Source of the DNA: Candidatus Zixiibacteriota bacterium
Lineage (GTDB): Bacteria; Zixibacteria; MSB-5A5; GN15; FEB-12
NCBI GenBank assembly: GCA_023700785.1
Contig: JAMPYH010000013.1
Span: forward strand, 1-17,622
Length of the DNA stretch: 17,622 nucleotides
Reading direction: 5' to 3'
The stretch's first letter is position 1, and the number at the start of each line of letters is the position of its first letter. Below the pieces are notes generated by a model that saw only the letters and a program-made list of their open reading frames with translations, was not told the DNA's origin and ran no database searches. The translations under genes were made by a program, and so were the position numbers. Of this stretch, positions 1 through 8,200 are shown piece after piece.

Positions 1-30
1 GAGGGAAGATCGAGCGATCTCGCGCGAGTG

Positions 31-1212
31 TCACGCGCGGCGCAATTCAATGATCGGCGCTTCCGGCGGGCAACCGAGGCGGAACGGGAACCAATGACCG
101 ACTCCCGACGAGGTGTACAGCACCGATCGACCCTGCCGGTATTCCCCCCAGAGATAGCGATCTGACCAGTATGTTTCGAAGACGGAACGTCCCATAAAGC
201 CGATCTGACCGCCGTGCGTATGGCCTGCCAATGTCAGCGAAATCCCCTGTGAGGCGGCGTAATCGAAGGCATCCGGTCGATGGCTCATCAGCACCTTGAA
301 CCCGGAACTGGTCAACTTCCCCAGCGTTGCATCGATCGTTCGCTGGAAGAACTCGGTTTCTTTGGCTCCCATGCGACGAGGATCGTCGATCCCCCCTATG
401 AAGATCGGGGTCGAACCGACCGTCAGGTTGGTTCCGTCATTGACCAATAGCGGCACCGCCGACCGGTCGAAGATCTGCCTGACCTGTTCCACACCTCTGA
501 AATACTCATGATTCCCGAGGGAAGCGAACTGTCCATCCGGTGCCTTAAACTGCTCGATAAGCTTCAGCGCATCGGGGAGCTGGTGCAGATCGTCAGCCAC
601 ATCCCCAGTCACGAGGACCAGGTCAGGTTTGAGTTCGCGCGCTCGCTCCAGTACCTCACTCAGGTCATCAAGCGTGGTGTAATGCCGTAGATGCGTGTCG
701 GATAGATGCAATATCCGGTAGCCGTCGAGGTCAGCAGGCAAATCGTCTATGGCAATGGGCTTGAGGTCAACATTGATCGTCCCAAACGAACGTGTGAATC
801 CGGCTCCCGCTGACGCGACAGCCGTGAGCGGAATGGCCGCGGCGATCCCTTTGAGGATAATTCTGCGATTGGAATCGACCGCGGTATCAGTCTTGCGGTG
901 TCTCACCACAAAATCGATACCGCGATTGATCAGGTGAAAAACACCCGAAATCGGGAGAGATAGTAGAAGTGCCAATTGCAGAACAAAAGCCAGCGCGGTG
1001 ATCACCATCCCGGGCCTGGCCAACCAATCGTTCTGCCAATATTCCCCGAGTCCCCAGAGCCCCATACCGAGCAAAGTCGCGATCGGCAGAATGATCGAGG
1101 TTCTGCGGATCCAGGGCTTGCGCCACCAGTCGCGATTAAATGCCCAGAGCAGGAATACTTGCAGCAGCCCTATGGATAGGGTGACAATACTAACGAAGGT
1201 AATAAATCGCAT
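31..1212 (-). CDS. Membrane-anchored calcineurin-like metallophosphoesterase (YkuE/YaeI-like)
   Basis: The 393-residue product has hydrophobic segments at about residues 4-25, 38-55 and 68-92, a fourth at about 117-137, then a phosphoesterase domain to the C-terminus. The metal-binding motifs of the calcineurin-like family are all visible: DTH at 172-174, GD at 203-204, GNHE at 233-236, a lone His at 311 (SHRPD) and GHTH at 330-333. The set is complete, so the enzyme should be active with a two-metal centre. Relatives such as B. subtilis YkuE and E. coli YaeI act on phosphate esters or lipids at the membrane; the substrate here cannot be read. Residues 115-121 (NRRIILK), just before the fourth hydrophobic stretch, resemble a twin-arginine motif, which would place the catalytic domain outside the cytoplasm. 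The ATG at 1212 is the natural start because the first membrane span begins there, although no strong ribosome site precedes it. It is divergent from the small membrane protein gene that follows. Confidence 0.93.
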   Translation of the reverse strand: MRFITFVSIVTLSIGLLQVFLLWAFNRDWWRKPWIRRTSIILPIATLLGMGLWGLGEYWQNDWLARPGMVITALAFVLQLALLLSLPISGVFHLINRGIDFVVRHRKTDTAVDSNRRIILKGIAAAIPLTAVASAGAGFTRSFGTINVDLKPIAIDDLPADLDGYRILHLSDTHLRHYTTLDDLSEVLERARELKPDLVLVTGDVADDLHQLPDALKLIEQFKAPDGQFASLGNHEYFRGVEQVRQIFDRSAVPLLVNDGTNLTVGSTPIFIGGIDDPRRMGAKETEFFQRTIDATLGKLTSSGFKVLMSHRPDAFDYAASQGISLTLAGHTHGGQIGFMGRSVFETYWSDRYLWGEYRQGRSVLYTSSGVGHWFPFRLGCPPEAPIIELRRA

Positions 1213-1358
1213 CAGCGCGTACTTTGGTCCGTTACTGTGTGGTCAGACGTCCACCAAATATCTTCATGATACGGCCGGATCGTCAGATAGTTATGCCTTA
1301 AACACCGCTTCCGCGCGGTAGTTTCCGGCAGATGCCGCGGCCAGGGAGGACAGAAAAT

Positions 1359-1652
1359 TTGAGCCGCCGACTGAAACCATTCCGCGCAGAATCTGTTAAA
1401 CCCCAAAAGGAAATCCCCCAAAAAGTGGACGGTGAAGTGGAAGAGACGACTGACATAGCCGGCGCTCGTTTGAGAGATCCAAGGCCGAGGACGGGCTGGA
1501 GGCGGTACTGGAAGTTCCCGAAATCCTGGAAAGAGGTGAAAGCGCTCGGCTGGAAATTTGTTCTGGCGTTCGTCCTTTTCTATCTGATCCGAGACAGCAT
1601 CCTGTATATCCTGATCCCCTATCTGATATACAAGGGTGTCATCAATCCATAG
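1359..1652 (+). CDS. Small single-span membrane protein, hypothetical, TTG start
   Basis: This is a 97-residue protein of unknown function. The N-terminal two thirds are basic and polar (many K, R and E, cytoplasmic-looking). They are followed by an amphipathic W/K-rich stretch (about RYWKFPKSWKEVK) and one strongly hydrophobic helix of about 25 residues that runs nearly to the C-terminus (VLAFVLFYLIRDSILYILIP). The open frame extends to an ATG at 1332. A near-perfect ribosome site, GGGAGGA at 1344-1350, lies inside that longer frame exactly 8 nt before an in-frame TTG at 1359, so the TTG is preferred. The longer form would be 106 residues. It is convergent with, and overlaps by a few bases, the coiled-coil gene on the other strand. 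I do not recognise the family. Confidence 0.6.
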   Translation: MSRRLKPFRAESVKPQKEIPQKVDGEVEETTDIAGARLRDPRPRTGWRRYWKFPKSWKEVKALGWKFVLAFVLFYLIRDSILYILIPYLIYKGVINP

Positions 1653-2109
1653 AGCTGGGGCTGAGTGACGCCATAAAGGCGTCATGTTCTGACTTGATCC
1701 TGGCTCGATCCCGTTCAATAGATTCGTTCTCGCGTTTGATCCTGGCCAGCAAGATCCGGATCTCCCGGAGCAGGTCGGCAAGCTCGCTTCCGTCGTACGC
1801 CCCTCCCCTGACCTTGACCTGCAACAAGCGACAATGGTGCAGGGCCAGTTGGTGCCGCTGGTGGATCTTCCGGTGGACCTTAAACATCGCTGAGTGCATC
1901 TCTCGCATCCGCAGGTGAGAAGCCAGCGCGTTGGCCGTGGATGCCATCTGGCGGTGCATCATTTCGAGCTCCATCGCCGGCGCGACAGGATGAATTGCCG
2001 CAAAGCTCCGCCTCTCCTCTGATTCGATCTGCAGTACCAGTAGGTCAAATTCGGCGCTGGGCGACGACGCCGCCCGTCCGTTGGTGTCGAGCATAAAGGG
2101 CATACCCAT
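1642..2109 (-). CDS. Hypothetical helical/coiled-coil protein
   Basis: This is a 155-residue soluble protein with no recognised domain. From about residue 40 it is almost entirely predicted helix. First comes a Met/His-rich section (MELEMMHRQM, then HRKIHQRHQLALHHC), then a charged heptad-like section rich in E, R, K, I and L (LLREIRILLARIKRENESIE), typical of a coiled coil. In-frame ATGs at 2109, 2103 and 2094 compete. None has a convincing ribosome site, and a possible -10 (TAGATT at 2114-2119, minus) would put the transcript start close to the first ATGs. Its last 11 bases overlap the end of the convergent small membrane-protein gene. The clustered His and Met could bind metal, but nothing else supports that. 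The composition looks coding, but the call rests on open-frame length and protein character only. Confidence 0.55.
   Translation of the reverse strand: MGMPFMLDTNGRAASSPSAEFDLLVLQIESEERRSFAAIHPVAPAMELEMMHRQMASTANALASHLRMREMHSAMFKVHRKIHQRHQLALHHCRLLQVKVRGGAYDGSELADLLREIRILLARIKRENESIERDRARIKSEHDAFMASLSPSSMD
1666..1684 (+). terminator. Possible weak terminator hairpin of the small membrane-protein gene
   Basis: TGACGCC (1666-1672), loop ATAAA, GGCGTCA (1678-1684) form a perfect 7-bp stem 13 nt after the stop of the plus-strand gene. The following tract (TGTTCTG) is a poor U-run. The hairpin lies inside the convergent coding region, so it may be coincidental. Confidence 0.3.
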
Positions 2110-2149
2110 CCATAATCTATACGCGAAAAATCGGGAAACAAGGGGAAAG

Positions 2150-2180
2150 AAAAACCGGCCCTGACAGCGGGCCGGTTTTT
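2150..2180 (-). terminator. Intrinsic terminator of the carboxypeptidase gene
   Basis: AAAAACCGGCCC (2150-2161) and GGGCCGGTTTTT (2169-2180) form a perfect 12-bp stem with a 7-nt loop, 18 nt beyond the stop of the minus-strand gene. Read on the minus strand it ends in a T-run, as expected for Rho-independent termination. The symmetric A/T ends mean it could also stop transcription from the other side. Confidence 0.9.
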
Positions 2181-2198
2181 GATGGAGTCGGTTGATCG

Positions 2199-3710
2199 TT
2201 AGATACCGTAGATCTCGCCGTATTTGGCGTTGAGGTAGTCCATCAACGGTTTGTGCGACAAAGTCTGTCCGGTTACCCGCTGGGCCAGGTCGTTCGCCCG
2301 GTAGCGGCCGCCATGCTGGTGGATATTCTGCCTGAGCCAGTTGAGCAGGCCGGAGAAATCACCCCGCTCGAATTGCTTGGTCAGGTCCGGCATATCCGCC
2401 TTGGCTTTGGCGAAGAACTGAGCAGAGAAGAGATTCCCCAGCGTATAGGTCGGGAAGTAACCGACCAGGCCGGCTGACCAATGGACATCCTGGAGGATGC
2501 CATTCGAGTCTTTGTCCACCTCGATGCCAAAATAGGACTTGAACCGCTTCCGCCACTCGCCGGCGGCATCTTTCGCGGCTAATTCTTTGTTCAGCAGGGC
2601 GCGCTCCAACTCAAAGCGGAGCATGATATGCAGGTTGTACGTACCCTCATCGGCCTCGACACGGATATACGACGGTCGGACATCATTGACCGCGCCATAG
2701 AAAGCGTCAAGGTTGACATCGGCCAGCGCGTCGCGGAAGATCCTCTTCGCCTGCGGCAGGAAATAGACCCAGAACGCCTTGGAGCGTCCGACCTGATTTT
2801 CCCACATGCGGGACTGGGATTCATGGATTCCCAGCGAAGTCGCGTCCCCCGCGGGGAGACCAAACTGATTCTTTTTGTCCAGCCCCATCTCGTACAAAGC
2901 GTGGCCGGCTTCGTGCATGATGCCGAAAAGCGCGTCGTTTAGCCGCTTCGGATTGTACCGCGTCGTAATGCGCGTGTCCCCGTTGCCGATGCCGGTGCAG
3001 AACGGATGCGTGGTGATGTCGAGCCTTCCGGCGGAGAAGTCGTACCCCATCGCGCCGGCCACCGCCTCGCCGAAGATCTTCTGCAGTTCCACGGGGTAAT
3101 TGCGCTCGACTATACCCGGATCCGGGCGACGCGGGGCGTTTTTGATCCGTCCAAGCAGTTCAACGAGGTCTTTACGCAGAGGAGTAAAGATCGCCTCAAT
3201 ATCCGACACCTTGGCGCCCGGCTCATAATTGTCCAGAAGCGCGTTGTACGGTTCTCCCTCGTATCCCATCGCTTCGGCGGACTGGCGGGTTAGATCGTAC
3301 ACTTTTTCAAGCCAGGGAGCAAACATGGCGAAATCCGACCTGGCGCGGGCGGTTTCCCACTCGGTCTCGGCAAGAGTGGTGACGCGAACGATCTCTTCGA
3401 CCAGCTCCTTCGGCAGTTTGGTCTCTTTGTTGTATTTGTGGCGAAGTTCCCGCACGTTGGCGGCCTCCACCGAATCCCCTTTGACCAGGTCGGTTGATTC
3501 CACCTGGCTTAGCAGGTCGCCGATCTTCGGGCTGGTGAAGCGCTCATGGTACATGCCGGCGATAAGCGCGAGTTGTTGTGAACGGAACTCCGCCCCTTGC
3601 CGAGGCATGTAGGTCCGCTGGTCCCAGGCCAGCAATGATGCTGTCGAGCCGAGCAGGGAGATCTCTTTCATCTGTCCAACCAGCTCGTTATAGGCTTGTT
3701 GTGGTGACAT
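2199..3710 (-). CDS. Carboxypeptidase Taq-type metallocarboxypeptidase (peptidase family M32)
   Basis: The 503-residue product is full length for M32 zinc carboxypeptidases, cytosolic enzymes that remove C-terminal amino acids. All family signatures are in order: HPF at 235-237, the D/R-x-TT region at 245-250 (DTRITT), the zinc motif HEAGH at 266-270, HES at 296-298 supplying the third zinc ligand (Glu297), the ADEGTYNLHI segment at about 353-362 and GILQDVHW at 404-411. There is no signal peptide. The ATG at 3710 is preceded by AGGAAA at a good distance. A promoter upstream (3774-3802) and a strong terminator downstream make this a single-gene transcription unit. Nothing in it is truncated or missing. 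Confidence 0.96.
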   Translation of the reverse strand: MSPQQAYNELVGQMKEISLLGSTASLLAWDQRTYMPRQGAEFRSQQLALIAGMYHERFTSPKIGDLLSQVESTDLVKGDSVEAANVRELRHKYNKETKLPKELVEEIVRVTTLAETEWETARARSDFAMFAPWLEKVYDLTRQSAEAMGYEGEPYNALLDNYEPGAKVSDIEAIFTPLRKDLVELLGRIKNAPRRPDPGIVERNYPVELQKIFGEAVAGAMGYDFSAGRLDITTHPFCTGIGNGDTRITTRYNPKRLNDALFGIMHEAGHALYEMGLDKKNQFGLPAGDATSLGIHESQSRMWENQVGRSKAFWVYFLPQAKRIFRDALADVNLDAFYGAVNDVRPSYIRVEADEGTYNLHIMLRFELERALLNKELAAKDAAGEWRKRFKSYFGIEVDKDSNGILQDVHWSAGLVGYFPTYTLGNLFSAQFFAKAKADMPDLTKQFERGDFSGLLNWLRQNIHQHGGRYRANDLAQRVTGQTLSHKPLMDYLNAKYGEIYGI

Positions 3711-3773
3711 ATCATTTCCTCTGTCTATGTGACGTGTTCGTACCTTGCAGTCGGATCCTGAGGATCAGCCGGT

Positions 3774-3802
3774 AGTATAGTCGGTGCCGCCGCGGCTGGC
3801 AA
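3774..3802 (-). promoter_or_regulatory. Sigma70-type promoter for the carboxypeptidase gene
   Basis: On the minus strand TTGCCA (3797-3802) and TATACT (3774-3779) are separated by exactly 17 nt, giving a start near 3767 and a leader of roughly 57 nt before the ATG at 3710. Each hexamer differs from consensus at one or two bases. Confidence 0.65.
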
Positions 3803-3860
3803 CCGAATTGGGAAACGGAACTGGCGGTGTCGCTTTTTTAGCTCGAGCGGTTGTCGCTTC

Positions 3861-3889
3861 TTGCACCGCACCGGACTTGCCCGTATATT
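3861..3889 (+). promoter_or_regulatory. Sigma70-type promoter for thyX
   Basis: TTGCAC (3861-3866), a 17-nt spacer and TATATT (3884-3889) predict a start near 3896. That lies inside the longest open frame of thyX, so the upstream ATG at 3784 cannot be used from this promoter. The GTG at 3922 with its AAGGGA site fits instead. Confidence 0.65.
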
Positions 3890-3921
3890 CGGGCGGCTCC
3901 AGACAACAGAAAGGGATCGCG

Positions 3922-4782
3922 GTGGCACACGCTCGAAATCCGCAAGCGGATCTGCTTCTTGATAAAGAGTTTCCGGTCCTGGACAAGGGATTTGTCCGAC
4001 TGATCGACTATATGGGCGGGGATGATTCCATCGTCCAGGCGGCGCGAGTCAGCTATGGTGAGGGGACCAAAAAGGTCCATGAGGACCGGGGGCTGATCCG
4101 CTACCTGATGCGCCACAAGCATACTACTCCCTTCGAAATGGTTGAGCTCAAGTTTCATGTCAAACTCCCCATCTTTGTCGCCCGCCAGTGGATCCGCCAC
4201 CGCTCCGCCAATGTGAACGAGTACTCAGGAAGGTACTCGGTGATGAAAGAAGAGTTCTACCTGCCGCCGGATGAAGATATTCGCAAGCAGTCGAAAAGGA
4301 ACAAGCAGGGGCGCTCCGACGAGGAACTTCCGGCCCAAGTGCGGCAACGGTTCCTTGACTATCTGCAGGAATCGTCCAAAGACGCTTACGCGAAATACGA
4401 GGCGTTCATTGGCGATGGCTTGGCCCGTGAAATGGCTCGAATCAATCTCCCGCTATCGCTTTACACCGAGTGGTACTGGAAGATCGATCTGCACAATCTC
4501 TTCCATTTCCTTCGCCTGCGGATGGATGACCATGCGCAGAAGGAGATACGAGTGTACGCCGATGTCATGGCCGAGATAGTTCGGACGATCTGCCCCATGG
4601 CCTACGAGGCATTCGCGGATTACTCGCTGAACGCGGCCAGCTTCTCCGGGCCGGAACTGGTCATACTTCGTGACAGTTTGGGAACGGTCCCGTCGACGAT
4701 CGACGAACTGGTCGCGCGCGGACTATCGATGCGCGAGGCTGGGGAGTTTCTTGAGAAACTAACCAAAATTCGGCAGGTTTAA
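3922..4782 (+). CDS. thyX: Flavin-dependent thymidylate synthase ThyX
   Basis: ThyX makes dTMP from dUMP using methylene-tetrahydrofolate as carbon donor and FAD/NADPH for reduction; it is unrelated to ThyA. The diagnostic RHR-x7-S motif is intact at residues 92-102 of the 286-residue form (RHRSANVNEYS), preceded by the TTPFE segment at 68-72 and followed by the C-terminal LRLRMDDHAQKEIR substrate-binding helix. The open frame reaches back to an ATG at 3784, but the first 46 residues are low-quality sequence overlapping two promoters. The GTG at 3922 has AAGGGA (3911-3916) 5 nt upstream and is the better start. The preferred length is slightly above that of short ThyX proteins, with an internal charged insertion (about KQSKRNKQGRSDEE) also seen in longer family members. 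Its presence implies, but does not prove, that the organism lacks ThyA. Confidence 0.97.
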   Translation: MAHARNPQADLLLDKEFPVLDKGFVRLIDYMGGDDSIVQAARVSYGEGTKKVHEDRGLIRYLMRHKHTTPFEMVELKFHVKLPIFVARQWIRHRSANVNEYSGRYSVMKEEFYLPPDEDIRKQSKRNKQGRSDEELPAQVRQRFLDYLQESSKDAYAKYEAFIGDGLAREMARINLPLSLYTEWYWKIDLHNLFHFLRLRMDDHAQKEIRVYADVMAEIVRTICPMAYEAFADYSLNAASFSGPELVILRDSLGTVPSTIDELVARGLSMREAGEFLEKLTKIRQV

Positions 4783-4886
4783 GCGGACCTTAGGTGCCTC
4801 ATTCGCTTTAGCTGTTGCTAGGAAACAATTTCCGCAGGCTAACATCTCCCCAGTTTTCTGCGACGCGAACGGAGACCTGAACAGGG

Positions 4887-4920
4887 CAAATTAGGACTGC
4901 GCTTGTCCTGCTGTAATTTG
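4887..4920 (+). terminator. Interrupted hairpin downstream of thyX, possible terminator
   Basis: CAAATTA (4887-4893) pairs with TAATTTG (4914-4920). Directly inside, GGAC (4894-4897) pairs with GTCC (4905-4908) around a 7-nt loop, with a 5-nt bulge (TGCTG) on the right arm. A T-rich stretch (TTGATTTCT) follows. It sits 105 nt past the thyX stop and just upstream of the next promoter, so it is the only terminator candidate between the two genes. The bulge makes it weaker than the other terminators in the window. Confidence 0.4.
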
Positions 4921-4942
4921 TTGATTTCTAATCATTTTGGCC

Positions 4943-4971
4943 TTGACAGATACCCGCCGCACATGTACCTT
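4943..4971 (+). promoter_or_regulatory. Probable promoter of the giant repeat-protein gene
   Basis: A consensus TTGACA (4943-4948) lies 17 nt upstream of TACCTT (4966-4971), giving a start near 4978. The -35 is perfect and the -10 keeps the T1, A2 and T6 positions. If used, the mRNA has a leader of about 260 nt. Confidence 0.5.
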
Positions 4972-5238
4972 TTCGGTTAGAGTCGGGGGGAAATCCGACA
5001 GAGTACATATCGAACAACATGCGCTCGCGGAGTTCCCGGTTTTAGCTATAACTCATCCCTGACTCGGAACGATATTATTGGGAAATTCACAGGGAGGGAA
5101 ATTGGACGATTGCTCACGTCTGGCTTGTGTGATCTGCTCGCGTCACAACTTAAGTCTGCTCGTCGTCTGTTTCCAGTCCATTCCTTCTCTACACATTACG
5201 CACGAGAACACATGAATCTTTGATAAAGGGACACGCAT
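4972..5238 (+). other. Long 5' leader of the giant repeat-protein gene
   Basis: No protein gene is supported in the 456 nt between thyX and the giant gene. The predicted leader begins with a small hairpin (GTCGG 4982-4986 / CCGAC 4995-4999) close to the predicted 5' end. It then contains a strong ribosome-site-like AGGGAGGG (5091-5098) that serves no convincing gene. AAAGGGA at 5225-5231 is the real site for the ATG at 5239. I see no known riboswitch. Confidence 0.4.
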
Positions 5239-8200
5239 ATGCGGATGCGGATGTTGCTCAATCTCGCCGCCATTGTTTGTTGTTGTTGGTTGGGATCGGC
5301 TGTTTCGGCCGCGACCCTGACCGCGACGATCATTGAAACGGATACTTCGGACTACGCGCCCGGAGATTCGGTGATCATAACCGGCTCAGGTTACTGGCCG
5401 AACGAACAGATCTCCGTTGAAATCACCAACATACTGAACCCCGGCGTTGGAGACAGCGATGGGCCGTGGTATGTCTGGGCGGATGGTTCCGGTAATTTCG
5501 AAACATACTGGATTGTTCCGAATGAAGCGGTCGATCAGGAATTCCTGGTTACCGCCATCGGGATCAGTTCAGGGATAGTCGCCACGACAACCTTCACCGA
5601 CGCCAACTCCAAGATCGAGATGAGCATCTCGGCGAATGATACGCTGTGCGCGGGGAATACGGTGGATCTCTGCGCCTTTTTGACGCAAAGCTGTCCCGGA
5701 GGAGTGGACACGCCGCTGCCAAACCGGATGATCTACTTCTACTTCAATCCGGGGAACTGCAGTAATGATGGTGTGGCCAACGATTCCGCCCTGACCGACG
5801 CCAACGGCATCGCCTGCGCCACTCTGCAGATCCCGGTGACACCGGGCGACTATTCGCTCAAAGTGAGATTTAACGGTGAATCGGCCTCAGTCGCGCCGGA
5901 TCCGCCAAATTCCGTCTGCGATACGACTGACCGTGTCAATATCTCCAACTCCGTTGATTGCCAGGGAGTCGTGGTCGCGAATACCTCAGGAATCGCGCCA
6001 TCGGTCACTCTGCCTGCCGATACCTCGATCTTCCTCTGTGGTCCCGATACGATTTGCCTGCCGGTCACGATCACCGACCCGAACTGCGACATCGACTCCG
6101 TCACCAGCAATATCGGCCAATACGGGGGCAACCGATCCAACTTCGATCAGGTAAGCAAAGTCCGTCAGCTGGTGGGAACAGTCACGCAGGTAGGCGGCGG
6201 CTCGCCGGGACTCGCGCTGTATGACGCCACTGATTTTGTCCCTCCCGTCAGCGCGACATCCGGTGTGACCGTCACCCTGACCCATTTCAATTTCCTGAAT
6301 ACAGTTTCCAGCTACGGAACGTTTTCCAGCAGCACCAGCAATGTTCAATATGGCGGGCAGATCCGCTTTGCCCCGACTGACATGACTTACACGCTGGTTG
6401 GCGCGGGTGGTCCTGATGGCGGCAACGGCGACGGCTCCCTGGAGTTTACCGCCGGGAGCAATATCACCGGTCAGTTCGCCAGCCTGTTGACCTCGTGCGA
6501 TGGTCAGTCTGTCGATCTGGTGATCTTCACCGACGCCAGCGCCGGCGGTGTAGGAGAAGTGATCTTGAAAAGAAACGGGATCTCGGTCTACGCGGTTAAT
6601 CTCACCTTCCCGGCCGCCGCGAGTGGCTCTGGGATAGGGGGCTTAACGGTCGATCTCCCGGATCATGTCGTCTTTAATCAGGTCTATATCGAGGGGATCA
6701 GCGGCACCTTCCGTGTTGACGCCGTGGGCGGCCGATTTGCGCCGTCGCCGACCTCCGAAGATATCTGCTTCGCCGCGGATACCGCCGGTGTGTACACCGT
6801 CATCGTCTCAGCATCCGACAATTGCTCGCACGGCGACGCCGACACGATGCTGGTAACAGTGACCATGAACCAGCCGCCGGTGGCAAATGCTGGAGCGGAT
6901 TCAACCGTTGGGCAGTGTGTCGCCAGCCAGATCTGCAAGACTGTCAGTTTCTCAGATCCAGATAACAACATCCAGGCGACTCAACTGCTTGTTGGCCCCG
7001 GAACGCTGAGCGGCAACCAGATCTGCTTTACGCCGTCAGTGCAGGGTACGACGATGTTCGTGATCATAGTGACCGATTCGTGCGGTCAGACGGATCAGGA
7101 CACCGTGAATATCACGGTGACCATTAATAGCGCGCCGGTCGCGACAAATCCGCCGGCCCAGTCCAAGTTCCTCTGCGCATTGACTCAGCAATGCTACACG
7201 TTCTCGGCGACCGACCCTGATGGCGGCACCCTCACCTGGGCGTTGTTGTCCGGCCCCGGCTCGATCACCACAGGTGGATTGTATTGCTTCACCCCGGTGT
7301 CGGCCGGCGTATATAACGCTACGGTAACCGTTACCGACAACTGCGGACTAAAGGACACCGCCTCAATTCAGTTTACCATCGCGGTCAACGGCGCGCCGGT
7401 CGCGGTCGATCCAATGACCCCCGCGTCCGTTTTTCAGTGTACACCTACTCAGATCTGTTATGTGTTCATGGCTTCTGACCCGAATGGTAATCCGGTGACC
7501 TGGACAAAGCTCTCAGGCGCGGGGACGGTAACCTCGGGTGGCAACTGGTGTTTCACTCCGACTGCCGATGGTGCCTACTCGGTGACCGTCCGAGTGGCCG
7601 ACTCGTGTGGCGCCGCTGATACGACCACTTTGACCTATAATGTGGTCCTGAACGGCCCGCCGACTCTCGCGTTCGGTAATGACACTACGTTGTCACTTTG
7701 TACGCCGCAACAGATCTGTCTGAGCTACAGTGTCTCCGATCCGCAAATTCCGGCCAAGTTAACCGAGACGATGATCTCAGGTTACGGCACTCTCGATACG
7801 CTAAATAATCGGGTCTGCTTTACACCGGTCAGTGGTGGTACATATCAATTTATCGTTTCGGCGACCGACTCATGTGGCGCGAGCGATGTAGATACCGTCA
7901 ATGCCACCGTTTCCTTCGGCGAAGTAGCGCAGATCACCTGCCCGCCGTCGGCCATCAATGTGACCGGCTGTGCCGGTGGCCAGGTTTGTCAGGCGATCGC
8001 GATCTCGCCGCTCAGCGCGACCGTGACAACCTCCTACGGCACGTATGCGTCCGGCAATCTCTGCTTCCAGGCCGACACCACCGGTATCTACGTGATCCGG
8101 ATGATCGCCTCGGCCCCCTGTGGCGCTGATACCTGCGATGTTACGTTTAACGTGACGATCGATCCGGATCCGGATCTGGTCTGTCCCGGTACGCAGACCA

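Noticed and set aside
1212..1781. Minus-strand 189-residue open frame
   Set aside because: It is antisense to the small membrane gene and overlaps the end of the coiled-coil gene. Its product is Trp/Pro/Arg-rich with no fold-like pattern; it is a shadow frame.
3784..3921. N-terminal extension of ThyX from an upstream ATG
   Set aside because: It overlaps two good promoter candidates and has no family resemblance. The GTG at 3922 has a ribosome site and follows the predicted transcript start.
5102..5215. 37-codon TTG-initiated frame with a strong ribosome-like site
   Set aside because: The spacing is only 4 nt, the start is TTG and the composition is not protein-like. It is kept as a question in the leader finding, not called as a gene.
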